Source: Owenia fusiformis
Taxonomy: Eukaryota; Annelida; Polychaeta; Sabellida; Oweniidae
Direction: 5' to 3'
DNA length: 64,000 nt
Assembly (NCBI GenBank): GCA_903813345.2
Contig: CAIIXF020000010.1
Coordinates: 5,883,169 to 5,947,168, forward strand
Shown: positions 53,178 to 64,000 of the stretch, piece by piece
Numbering within the stretch: position 1 is the stretch's first letter
How the letters are laid out: each line of letters opens with the position of its first letter
Notes under the pieces: generated by a model
What the model saw: the letters and a program-made list of their open reading frames with translations, nothing else
What the model was told of the DNA's origin: nothing
The model's database searches: none
Position numbers and translations under genes: made by a program

Positions 53178-53864
53178 TTAATAAGAGAAAACTGTGTAAA
53201 GATGAAATAAATAAATAATATATAACAGTCCAATGTTTTGTGTCACCTTGTTCCCGGTGTTGGCGTCTTTGTAATCGAATGTCATTCTGGACTGTGTGTT
53301 GCTCACCCGCCACAAACGCCATTCGTATATGAAGAAAAAGAAACGAGCTTGTATGTCATAACCGAGTACAGAAATTCTGCCTTCCCAGTCTGCCTGTGCT
53401 GTAGCATTGTTTGTGTCATGGACTGCTAAAATGTTAAATCGAATAGTTGTCAAATTTTTACTTGGTTGAGAACTTTGATATCTCATATCATCTAGCTCCC
53501 CTGGAGCGAAATTATATGTAGTCATCAGCATAAAGGTTATCACATTTAAGAAACCTTGTGTATAGTTCAGTTGACCATACGGACGCATGAACGCCATTGT
53601 TAGATTAGTTCTGAAGAGCACTCTCTTAGTAGGGAGAACTTCAGCGCATTGGTAGCCGCATCCATTAGAGCAACATTTGCTGAATTTGTCGCAGACACTA
53701 TCATAATTACATTTGATAATACAGTCCCCGAGTCCTCCAGGTGGCACTGGGGGACAGTATCCCAGCTCTTTGATAAGACAGTCTGCCCCGATAACTAAAA
53801 ATCCACATGTGTACAAAATCAAGATGGACCTCTTTAAATCGAATGTCATCGTCGTTGAACGCAA
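53178..53864 (-). CDS. Secreted WAP-domain protein, single exon or first exon
   Basis: 228 codons on the minus strand. A signal peptide (SILILYTCGFLVIGADC region, about 13-29) is followed by one WAP four-disulfide core with all eight cysteines (37, 48, 52, 58, 64, 65, 69, 73). The WAP fold is common in secreted protease inhibitors and antimicrobial proteins. The remaining 150 residues have several N-X-S/T sequons and no family that I recognise. Translation may start at M1 or M6. The last about 20 residues are hydrophobic and run into the Barx 3' region; AACAAG followed by GTGACA near 53240 could be a splice donor, in which case the true C-terminus lies elsewhere. The gene converges tail-to-tail with Barx. 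Confidence 0.72.
   Translation of the reverse strand: MRSTTMTFDLKRSILILYTCGFLVIGADCLIKELGYCPPVPPGGLGDCIIKCNYDSVCDKFSKCCSNGCGYQCAEVLPTKRVLFRTNLTMAFMRPYGQLNYTQGFLNVITFMLMTTYNFAPGELDDMRYQSSQPSKNLTTIRFNILAVHDTNNATAQADWEGRISVLGYDIQARFFFFIYEWRLWRVSNTQSRMTFDYKDANTGNKVTQNIGLLYIIYLFHLYTVFSY
53206..53215 (+). terminator. Barx: Overlapping AATAAA polyadenylation signals for Barx
   Basis: AATAAATAAATAA, 227 bp after the Barx stop and only about 35 bp beyond the end of the converging WAP frame. The two 3' ends therefore probably overlap. Confidence 0.5.
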
Positions 53865-53899
53865 AGGTTTTTGTGCTATTTAAACTAAATATAACCACA

Positions 53900-54778
53900 G
53901 CCTTTTAAATTATGCATCGATGTCATCTATATCCCTGTATGCAAACTGATCGTCCATTTTCATTTTAAAGCAATTGTAAGCAATTTGGAATATTTATTGA
54001 TGAAAAATTCTGATTCCAAGCTCTGCAATTGTAAATGAGAAAATATGTTCCGTAAATATTAACTAGTTCATCTCCATTGACTTCTTCAAGTCTTAAGCCC
54101 CGAACCAAAACAATATCACCTTATTCAAGTATGTGGGGTCGACTTACATATATTGGGGTTGGCCCATGTGTTCCATATTCATATTGAGTTAAAACGTTAT
54201 GTGTGTTCGGCAAGTCTGGAACGAAACCATATTACTAAATTTGCTAATTAATACATTTTCAAATTCCATACGTTTTCTTACAATCAAATATACCAAACAC
54301 AAACCTTGTCAAATTATTTCTCAAATGTCAAAAAACAGTTTGCGTCGTAAGTTTTGTGTTTTTGAGAGAATCCCGGATGGTCGGGCCAAGGTTCCCGGAT
54401 GATGTAACATGGCTATCTTCCCAACAACGGATAAGACACTTTCGGTATCTTCTTATCCCCTCTTTCTCTAGATAAGCAAGACAATATTAATTATTAATGT
54501 TCATTATCACCCTGGTCATCAACACTTTGAAAGGGGGTCCTTTGAAATAATTTTCTTATTAAAAAGAATTTTATCGGTTTTCTAAGTAGAGCTGAGTACA
54601 GACTAGGATGAAGAAAATAATGGCATAATTTTTGACATATTGAACATCTCACATATTAATTCCTTCACTACTAATGAGTAAATACTGTTTTTAGTGAATT
54701 GTCCTATTAGCTAACTTCTACTGCATCAAAGAAATGTGACAATGCGTCTTATTTAAGGTCCTTTTGGTGTAATACATA
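53900..54778. other. Intergenic sequence upstream of the WAP gene
   Basis: No supported exon, repeat array or transposon end. Confidence 0.35.
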
Positions 54779-55272
54779 CAGGGTGAGCCAAAAAAGGTAA
54801 CCCAAACACACGTTTGTTAATAACTCAATGTTCTTTCATTCTTCTAAGTGTCATTGGTCTATCCCTAATAGCCCCGATTTTATGGTCATTTACAAAACGT
54901 GCTCAAGATGCCGAAATGTGCCTCGCTGACTGGACATAAATCCCACCAAATTTTAATCGGTGGGCCTATTTTCTCGTCCACTAACAACCCTTGAAACAAG
55001 AGAAGATGAGAGCCATGAAAGAAGATGTTTATACTCGTGCTGTGAACAACTACGCCCAATACGTTCAAATAGGCCTCCAGACATGACGCCCATAGTTTAA
55101 GTCATGTTCTGTAAAATGGCCATAAAATCGTGATCACTAGCGATAGACCACTGAAACTTACTAGAATGACAAAACATTGGACAAAGCCTAATTGTGCCAA
55201 ATATGACATTTAACCCATGCAGAATGACTTAGTTATTAAGATTTGTTTGGGTTACCTTTTTGGCTCACCCTA
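54779..55272. mobile_element. CAGGGTGAGCC MITE (TA duplication)
   Basis: About 494 bp with ends CAGGGTGAGCCAAAAAAGGT and an inverted near-copy, flanked by TA. The inverted arms extend over 100 bp with small gaps (ATGTTCT..., AAATCG..., GACACT... pairs). A short minus-strand frame in the middle may be a decayed transposase piece, but no motif is left. Confidence 0.75.
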
Positions 55273-56416
55273 TATATTTTAAAAATGATGCAGATTTTAT
55301 AACCAACCTTGTATATTATATGTCAAAATGATGGCGTTATTTCATATGTTGTGTACATTCAATTCTACGTTATATAATATTAATCAGAGGATCCATCATT
55401 AATCAACTACGTTATGTAATCATCCATCGTTCGATACCCGACTCACCTATTTTCGAGATCGACAAACCTAATACCCAAAAAGGTAGTTTTTAAGATCAAG
55501 GACGTCTAATCGAGATAGACGTCTTTGACTGGGCTAAAGAGACTTCTGTGAAAATTGAAGAATATCTGCAAATGATATGGCCATTGTATTATTTTTTTAT
55601 TTTCTTGGTGTAACATCTGAGTTGAAAAGAAAATTGTGATATTTTCTTGGTGTTGCTTTATCTCTCATAGAGGATAAATGTACAGCCCGTCAACCTGACT
55701 GGAAAGAAAAAACATTACATCAAAACTCATCCAATGAACCTTTATTAATTAAAGAAAAACATATTCTTTCTGATTAGTCAAATGGATTTATCATGAAAAC
55801 CTAATGCAAATATTAATGTTGTATGAACGTGTGAACATAATTCAAATACAACCAGTTATAAAAGAGGGCAGCACTGTTTTGAATTTATGATGTGTTTCTT
55901 GATTTCAATTTCAAGTGAAGTGGGTGCAGATGGTTTTGCAGCTGGATGCTGGTGAAAATATTCATATCAACTCATTTTAATCTGCCTTTGTACAATTCTA
56001 ACCACATTGTGTGACATTGACATTGTGTAGCATATTATGTGACATTGACATCCTGTGACCTTAACTAAAAACAGAAAAGTTAATTTTATTTAATTGAAAG
56101 TTTTATTGTATTGGATGTAACTCAAATATTTTACACTGAACCTTATTACCATGATGATATCTTACACATAATTTTTATATCTGGACTATAAATGAGTAAA
56201 AAATAATAGAGAAACATTAATAGTCTATACATACGACTAAATAGTAAATACGAGGGGTGATCCAAAAGTCTTGGACGCCCTGCTCTAATTTTGTTGGTAT
56301 TGTAAACCAGGTATTTTAATTTCAACATGTAGAAGAGGAATGGAAACAAGTTAATATATAATTGTTTGAATGCAAATGTATTTCTACAGCCAATTATTTA
56401 TAGGATTAACGAACTA

Positions 56417-56922
56417 CAGGGTGACATGAATTATACAACCCTCTGACTTTTGAAAATAGGGGTATGCATGAATAGAATCATTAACTTTGGGATAAAGATA
56501 TATTCTTTTTTTTTGTCTTGGCATACTATTTTTTAAAATAGTCAAAAATGTAATTTTATAAATATAAGATTTCTATTTTTGCCACTTTTGAGTTATTTCT
56601 GGATTGCTTTCGTATACATTATCAATAACATATCCAATCTACCAACTATTCTACAATAAGTAAATCATGATGAACTGACTTGATTTTTTGACAATATTTT
56701 GACAAATATAGACAATGACAGGTTTCTGAACTTGCAATTTAAAGCAATTTGACATGAACGCATGCCTAGCGAAAATTTCTCTCAATCGAGTAGTCATTGA
56801 TGCTATATAAGCACACCATTGCTTCACACATTCAACATTTTATTCACACAACATTACCTAAAAATTCCGTCACATTTTAAAGTTTTTCCAAAAATAGAGG
56901 ATTGCATTTTTGTGTGACCCTG
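56417..56922. mobile_element. CAGGGTGACA MITE (TA duplication)
   Basis: 506 bp with ends CAGGGTGACATGAATTATAC and an inverted, partly diverged right end (GTGTGACCCTG), flanked by TA. A solo mariner-like end, TACGAGGGGTGATCC, lies just left at about 56252. The following stretch 56923-58695 shows nothing I can support. Confidence 0.65.
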
Positions 56923-58696
56923 TAAATTCATCCCAGATTACTATACAGTCTTTAAATAAGGTACATATTTTGAGCTCCCCCAGTACCTAAATTTTGGCAT
57001 ATCACCCCCTCCTATTCTGGCTGATGAGCTACATTTCAGTCAGAATCAGTCTTCTCCAAATTGGATGACCAAATGCTCACAACCACAGTGAGAATAACAA
57101 TTTAATACAAAATATTAAAACACATACCAGCACTGATACTTGAAAAAGATTTCGGATGATCTACAATATTTTATGACGCTTTACATTTGACATATAGGTC
57201 GCAACCCAAACGATGTACAAACATTTGAATTTTACAACCCTTGTTAGCACAGAGTAAAATACACATTACTATAAATATTTTACAAAGTGGCAATATATAC
57301 ATTTACATTTACTACAAATCACCAGTGGCATTCTCTGGTATTTTTGTATATTTTGTTATTATGTCAAATTATTGTAGAGTAGATATGTAGACACTGCATT
57401 AAACTATCAAACAAAGTCAATTGATTTGTAAATTAAGACTCCCAGAAAAACAAGTTATCTACTGTAACATGAATTATGACATATTAAAACTGTAAGTAAA
57501 GACAGTTCTAAAAATGGACCGCTTATTTCTTAAACTTATTCCAACTTAGTTAGTTATGATGACCATTGTATAAGCAATAAGTGCCTTTTATGTTGCTAGA
57601 TATCACATTTAAAGGTTTTCAAAGTTATTAAACATTGTGGCATCAAATCTTGCAGAAATCTTTGTGAAACTTTTTTGACAATTCACAATTTATTAATATT
57701 TTTTGGCAACAATTTTTAACAAGACATACAGTGATAAATATAACACTTTTTATTGAAAAATTTGAAATGGCCACTAAGTAATTTACCTAGAGCACACCCA
57801 AAATCTAATCAAATCTTGGCATAGGGCATAAAAAGGTCTGCCATTGAATCTGCAAAAATTTCAAGTTGAACAGGTAAATAGTCTTCCTGGAATTTTGAAG
57901 ATAATGTTTTTTTTACGCCAGCTGAGTGCACACATTGCACAGATGCATACCCATCAATGCAAGACGACTACATTATAGCACTTTAAAAAATTGTGATAAA
58001 ACGTGAGCTTCCCTATTCTATTGAATTTTAACATTTCTGAATCTTAATTGCCTCCAATATTTTACACTTGCTATTCTTTGCTATTAATAATAACTAACTT
58101 CACGCTCAATTATAATAATATAGCACCTTGTCTTATGAATAAAATAAAATAGTATTTTTGGATTATTGTTTCATTTTAGGATGAGTAAATGGCCTACACC
58201 AAAAATGTATTAACAAAATTACTATACTAGAGATAGAGAGACAACACTGTACTCCGAAAACTTTCACATGCTACTATATTTCACACTTTTCACGAGTTTT
58301 CGAAATCCGAATAGTTCTAATTCACGAAATATAATAGTCATGAAATTCTCAGGAATTTATTTCATTCAATGTTGATGATATATTTCGTACAGTGTTTGGC
58401 GATAAAAGGGAGGGAGGTTACTGTATTCTTACATTTGGGTTCAAAAGGATCGTAATTAAAAAAACATTTTTACAAAATGGCTCATGATGCAGTCAAAATC
58501 TTTGGGTGAAGGGAAAAGCATCGCTGATATTGGAGTGGAAAAGGTGATATTGCATAACAAATCCGACCCAAAATTTAAATAAAAACATACAAAAAGGAAT
58601 CGCCAAGTTAAAAAAGAAGCAGGACGACTTTTAAGGGAGTCATATATCCGAAAAATTAATAGTCGCCTTTGAAAATTCGTGAAAAATAATAGCTGT

Positions 58697-59095
58697 GAAA
58701 GGACGATTCTTGGTTTGGAGAACGAAGTTCATCAATCTAAATGAGCATTATCCCTGCTTCTGACAAATTTGATTTTTTTTTACATAAATATAGATTTGAA
58801 TGTCTTCTTTTGAATAGTCATAATTTAATTTGGGTAATATTTCTAGATTTTTCGCAAAAAAAATATTAGGGCAGTACACTGATGAACTTCTTTCCCCAAA
58901 TCGAGACTTGTATTTTATTGAATCGGTCTAATTGAGCGTTATCCCTGCTTCAGACCAATTTGTTATTTTTACATCTTGTAGATTTAAATGTCCTCTTTTG
59001 AATATTCATAGTTTAATTTGGGTAATATTTCTATATTTTTCATGAAAAAAATTATTAGCCCAGGAGACTGTTCTCCAAACCGAGAATCGTCCTTT
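58697..59095. mobile_element. Inverted-repeat element with an internal duplication
   Basis: Bounded by AAAGGACGATTCTTGGTTTG and its inverse (CAAACCGAGAATCGTCCTTT). Inside are two direct copies of about 150 bp (58733-58880 and 58925-59070) sharing TTATCCCTGCTTC and TTTAATTTGGGTAATATTTC. It lies in the DDA1 3' flank. Confidence 0.65.
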
Positions 59096-59559
59096 CAAAA
59101 TCGTACAGTACAGTATTCCAGGGAACAGGTCATTGCAGGTTTATTAAATTCCACTTCCTCAAAGAAAAAACATCCCAAACTCTTGACATAATGATATGGG
59201 GGAAGCTTCATTATCATGAGATTACCAAGAGTTGCTGAACATATGTTCACAATGATCCTTTAATTTCATTTTTTCATTTGCCTCTCAAATATTTGCCAGT
59301 TTCAAATACATTTCTTGGAAATTTGAGGAATGTTTTTTGATTTTCTCTCAAGCTTCCTCTTTTTCTAATATTTTGCATCATCATATTGACCAAAATGATA
59401 CAAAATTTAAAGGAATGCTGTCACATTGTGCAATTTAAATGTATTCCTCATATCTCCTGTTGAGAAGTATAAAATTGTCCCTTTATACAAGGCTCAGATC
59501 CAAGCCTGAGTCATTCAGAATATAACATTAGTACACTATTTGCATGACCTCTACACAGG

Positions 59560-59842
59560 TCTACTAGTACTGCATTGTATGTATCCCTCAAAGGACAGAT
59601 CATCGTATCTTAGAGCACTTAGTCCCAGGTTATTTATTCCAGACAGTTCCATCCTAGGACAAATAATATAATATACAGATATCCGAGAGTGCTTAATCCC
59701 AGGCTATATAGTCCAAGGTAGTATCATCATAGAACAAATAATATACATTTCCATCCAAGGCTATATCATCCTGGGAAGTACCATCCTAGGACAGGTTATA
59801 TTCACAATTCCTTTAGCACTTATAGTCTCATGTTATTTGACC
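59560..59842. repeat. Degenerate repeat around DDA1's 3' UTR
   Basis: About four loose copies containing ATCCTAGGACAAATAATATA, CTTAGTCCCAGG or CTTAATCCCAGGCTATAT words. TTTATT near 59629 could serve as an AATAAA signal for DDA1 on the minus strand. Confidence 0.4.
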
Positions 59843-62800
59843 CTAAGAGGCACCATCCTCTTCTCTACTTGAAGAATTGTTTAATCTTGGTACTTTGGCA
59901 GCTGAGGGACTTTCGGTTGTTTCTAAATCTGCACGATTACTGTCTCGCTTTTTCTGGGCATTCTGAAAAGAAAATCAATGTTGTTTAGAAATTATCTAAA
60001 AACAGAAATAAGTCCTTTTTTAAAATGAAAATCAGGATTGCCTTTTTAATTCAATGTGTAACATTTAGTAAATAAACAGCTCTGTATAAAAGGTGTGATC
60101 CTGGAAAAAGGTACAAGGGTTGCCATCTCATTTGCTAAATGACTCAATATAATGTACATTAAATTATCATTAATTTGACTCATTAATCTAACACCAAGTA
60201 TTATGTTCTGTTGCAAATGTGATACAAATGTTTTCACCAAAACTCCAAAGGTCGGTGAATATCAAGCTTACATATTCTCTATTGAAGGAGTTATCAGTCT
60301 CCCGAGTATCTTCAGAATGTGACATAAGCACAAATGCTTAATCCAGGCAGATTATTTATTATTATGTATAAAAAATGTAACGACAAGTGACCACTGATGC
60401 CATTTTATAAGTTGGTTTTTAATCGTTTTGATGCACCCTGAATATGGCCTACCTTTTTACCCCATTGTTGATGTAGATATCGCAGAAGAATGTTAGTTTT
60501 TTCTGTAGTGATGACTGAAACATAAGGAGAGGACATAATTGTATTATGGTGCAACATTGAATCTTATCCAAAGCTGTATTTTGTGATCCATACAACCTAG
60601 ATATGACCATATTACATGCATATTGAAGTAAGCTTCCAGATTATTATAATTAACTGACATGCTGCTTGCATGGGTATAGCTAGACATGGGAGGAAACTGT
60701 CTCACACAGATTTTATCTTATTTATACAGATGTTTTTACAACTAAAACAGTGAAAATGAAATCTAAAGGTATAATATATCTCCTTTACCTTACCTATTTA
60801 CAGGGTGATCAATAAGTAGTGACAATGAAGCTCCCATTTGAAGAGATTTCATTGTTATAAAATGAAACTTGGCAAAAATATACCAAAATAAGTTCCCAAT
60901 GTAACTACCAAGAGACAGGATATTTGTCATAATGTATATGATTTACCGGTGATTGAAGTAACATAGGGGTAGGGTACCCAGAGAAGGTGACATTTACCTG
61001 CTGATCGTCATTTCATTTTATTTTTAATCTTGTTTATTTCCTTCCTTGGCACAACTGTTGATTTATTGAATCCAAATATTCTCTGATTTATATCATAAAT
61101 TAGACCATTTTGATGTTATACAATCACAACAGCGTCTGCTTGGTAAGTATGCCTTAATAGTTATTGCGAGCACTGTATCATGAGTGGGCCAGGAGGAATG
61201 GAGAATGTTTTTGTCGAGATGGTGTTTATTTTGAACATGAGTAGTGACTTGGTGACATTTTGTGATTGAATTGTCCTGTATAGCAGGGCTAGTAGTCACT
61301 TAGATTGACCGAATATCATTCTCTGGAACTCTGATATTGTCTTTTAGTTACAAGACAATGACCGTGCTCAGCCTACCCAATGCAAGTGTTGTCATGACAA
61401 CTGTAAATGCGTTATAATGGGAGCATCATTATCACTACTTATTGATCACCCTGTACATTCCTTCCATATATTGACACTGGCTTTATAGTTGAACATGGAA
61501 TTTTCAGGCGCTTGAGGAATGCATGATATATCATTTTTTCATTTATTTCACAATTATAAATGCATTAAAAGTGACTATACCATATTAATGTTCAGTATAG
61601 TGCCACATAGTTCAACATATACATACCTTGGTCAGATGGATGATCTACTGTTGAAATATATACTGCAGGTTTTTTTATCTGAAAATAAAATTACATTATC
61701 AATTTATCACCATGTATTTATTAATCTCATTCACAAAAATACATAATGATAGATGTAATGATCCTGGGGTCTTTATGTCATATCAGTTGTGTTAAGTGGA
61801 TTCAACGGGTTGTTTCGTATATTCAGAAATTTTCTTGGCTTTCAACTGGAATACCATGGTACCCTGGAGTCTATGGTCTGCAGCTTTCAGATCATTTGAC
61901 TTACATCTTTATACTTTTTTAAAAAGTGGGTCACTGAACTTCCTACATTTTAACACATAAAAAGTATATACGCTAAACTAAAGATGCAGAACTTGTAATG
62001 AATGAGTAATACAATAACTAGTAACATGGAACTTCAAATTTCAAACTTCAAGAAGACATTAGTTTGATGGAGGTCATACATATACATTCAATTGATGAAA
62101 ATAAAAATAATGATAATCTTACATTTTCTACAATAAAAACCTGACACACATATGTTGTATAGAGGCTAGAGTATTCATTTTGACTTGAACAAATGAATAG
62201 GCAAACTAAAAATTTGACAGACTTACTGTTGTTTTACACGAGGCATCTTGTTGATATTTGGTAAAATTGTTGGAATTATGGCTAGGCAATCCCTGTAAAA
62301 AGTTTGCCTGGAAAAAATAACAGAAATAAAACTGAGTGGGATTCAAATTGAGTGAGTCAGTTTACTCTAGCCAAATTACTCGGCTAGAAGGCATGACATG
62401 TGGACCACCGTGCAGTCTTGAAAAAGTATGTTCTAGAAAAAAATAAATTTTAATGTTATTTAAAAAATCGTAATGAGAATATTTCATCAATTACAATTGA
62501 AACGAACACTGTAAGATCACAATACGTTCATCTTAAATTAAATCAACGGATCCAAAATGATGGCGAATATTTGATTACGATGACGAAAACTGGACAAATA
62601 TGTCTTTAATGTCTGATGTTATAACTTGCTGTAAATTGATAGTAGACGAAATCCATAAGATTTGAACGAAAACATCGATCATTTCATCTGTTTTGAAAGT
62701 TTTTCTGAAGCGATAAGACTTACTTCGGTCCAAAGCCTTCTCTATATTCCTGCTTTGAGTAGAAAGATTGAGCTGCCTTACTACTTTTTGCAAGGCCTGA

Positions 62801-63975
62801 CTTCGTCGCTAACATGCTAAATATAAGAGTTAGCTGACGTTTGGGAGTCTGACTTACCTTCTAAAGGTTAGAACCCGAATCTTAATGAAACCATATCACC
62901 TTTGTTCCGTCAACCATGGAGCATTAATGCCACAACATCCAAGAGGTAAATCATGGACCGAGAAAATGAATGATTTCCTTGTAAGTTCCGGAAGTTTCAA
63001 TACGAAAAATTACCGAACATATATGAAAACCGAATATTTGTTCGTTGTTTTCACGATTTACAGGTTCGTATGTTCTTCAATGTTTTGGTCTAAATTATAA
63101 AGCATCACCAACAGGTCTTACTCTACTCTATTAATCGACTAATACAGCAGACGGCTCATATTTCTACGTAGCATTTCGTTCAGACAAATAGTGGGACTGT
63201 AGATCACGCAGTTTCGTTCGTTGCGTACTTCACTCGAAATTGGTAATTTTATATTGGCTACTTCACTTAGCTTGGCGGATGTAGAACATTGCTTAATATT
63301 CTTTTAATTTTCACACCAGACATGCTTGGTTGACACGTCAACAAAGTAAAGTTCAAGGGTCAATGCGTTATTTCGTGATAACTACAACGCCTTCCCGAAA
63401 GTCAACATTGATGAAAAATGAAAAAGTCGGAAAAGCATTTACACTAATTTCTATCAAATGCTATGTTTATGCATCATCATCAACGCAACAAAGGTGATAT
63501 GGTTTCATTAAGATTCGGGTTCTAACCTTTAGAAGGTAAGTCAGACTCCCAAACGTCAGCTAACTCTTATATTTAGCATGTTAGCGACGAAGTCAGGCCT
63601 TGCAAAAAGTAGTAGTATTGTAAATATTGTAAATCATTGTGTCACTTGCAATTCAAACACAAACTGTGATGTGGCATATCTAATATAATGCAGCAATAAA
63701 ATACACATACACATTTATGATTGGTGTAAGCCTTGGAAACCTAAGGAGAAGGTAGGAGACTCACTTCAGTCAGAAAATCCAAAAGAAAATGTAACATATT
63801 TCAAACATTTCTTACACAGCAATAAAGAAAGCTAAATAAAAGAGCTACTATACATCAATCTTTTTTAAAATAATTTTTCTAACTACTGGCTTGATATGAA
63901 CATTTTCGTTAATCTAATGTGTAATATATTCACGAAAAAAGATTGAATTTTGAGATCCAAAATTTTTCTCACCAT
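59843..63975 (-). CDS. DDA1: DET1- and DDB1-associated protein 1 (DDA1)
   Basis: Minus strand, 105 residues (human 102). Exons: 63973-63975 (ATG only, coding part), 62227-62307, 61627-61678, 60453-60514 and 59843-59962 (TAG). Phases are 0, 0, 1, 0. Recognition is from [15 protein letters not shown] (human ADFLKGLPVYNKSNF), [33 protein letters not shown] (nearly identical to human) and NAQKKRD, then an acidic Ser-rich tail with the PRL motif after Lys-Val. DDA1 is a core accessory of CRL4 (CUL4-DDB1) ubiquitin ligases and binds DDB1 through its N-terminal segment. The ATG-only first exon is inferred: exon 2 starts in phase 0 at the second residue, and ATG followed by a GTGAGA donor occurs at the window edge. 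Exons 2-5 are secure. Intron 3 holds a MITE and intron 1 a foldback. Confidence 0.9.
60801..61453. mobile_element. CAGGGTGATC MITE in a DDA1 intron (TA duplication)
   Basis: 653 bp with ends CAGGGTGATCAATAAGTAGT and an inverted near-copy over about 40 bp, flanked by TA (60799-60800 and 61454-61455). Only a short interior frame; no transposase motif. Confidence 0.8.
62780..63613. repeat. Foldback in DDA1 intron 1 with exon-like arms
   Basis: Arms 62780-62907 and 63487-63613 are near-identical inverted copies (for example GGTTAGAACCCGAATCTTAA). The loop is about 580 bp. Each arm contains ATGTTAGCGACGAAGTCAGG, a potential start, and a GTAAGTC donor-like site. No clear target-site duplication. 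Confidence 0.8.
63614..63972. other. Left part of DDA1 intron 1
   Basis: AT-rich intron sequence between the foldback and exon 1, with no recognised element. Confidence 0.3.
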
Positions 63976-63984
63976 TTTGAAGAG

Positions 63985-63992
63985 TGACGTCA
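63985..63992 (-). promoter_or_regulatory. DDA1: CRE-like site at the DDA1 first exon
   Basis: A perfect TGACGTCA palindrome lies 10 bp upstream of the proposed DDA1 ATG, at the window edge. CREB/ATF sites near start sites are common in housekeeping genes. Its closeness to the ATG suggests that it is in the 5' leader or core promoter. Confidence 0.4.
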
Positions 63993-64000
63993 CGCATTAC

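Noticed and set aside
54886-55068. Minus-strand 60-codon frame as a transposase
   Set aside because: It lies in a MITE and might be a decayed transposase tail, but no motif survives to support it.

Overview
The window is eukaryotic nuclear DNA from an animal. It is AT-rich and intron-rich, with GT-AG splice sites and no operons or ribosome binding sites, and transposon-derived inverted repeats are very dense. The gene set points to a metazoan and most likely a marine invertebrate deuterostome: a Barx homeobox gene, a BK-channel beta-type subunit (a family mainly known from deuterostomes), DDA1, SERF and DHX34. The species is inferred from gene content only; I cannot name it.

Layout. About 1-16.8 kb is the 3' end of DHX34 (+). 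A last intron-bearing segment of about 12 kb is packed with foldback elements, MITEs and a minisatellite, and contains the 3' exon of an unidentified minus-strand gene (13.0-13.4 kb). SERF (+) occupies 18.35-21.46 kb. A minisatellite and a degenerate mariner transposon follow (23.1-24.7 kb). A BK-channel beta-like subunit gene (-) with three exons spans 24.9-31.6 kb. A repeat-rich intergenic stretch runs from 32 to 39.5 kb. A six-exon GH32 beta-fructosidase-like gene (-) spans 39.67-43.88 kb. Barx (+) with three exons spans 47.8-53.0 kb, and a WAP-domain secreted protein gene (-) converges on it (53.2-53.9 kb). DDA1 (-) with five exons spans 59.8-64.0 kb, and its promoter side leaves the window at the right edge.

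How the genes relate. They are ordinary separate animal genes: an NMD helicase, a small charged SERF protein, an ion-channel accessory subunit, a secreted or membrane-anchored glycosidase, a developmental repressor, a protease-inhibitor-fold protein and a CRL4 ubiquitin-ligase factor. No shared pathway or cluster logic is visible. I rebuilt splice junctions by hand. In Barx, GH32, SERF, DDA1 and the BK-beta gene all proposed junctions are phase-consistent, and total coding lengths are multiples of three and close to family sizes.

The most unusual content is (1) a complete-looking GH32 fructan/sucrose hydrolase gene with all catalytic motifs, animal introns, a signal peptide and a C-terminal membrane segment, which suggests an old horizontal acquisition; (2) exceptional inverted-repeat density, with several foldbacks inside introns and two whose arms carry start-codon-plus-splice-donor sequence; and (3) a first DDA1 coding exon that seems to contain only the ATG.
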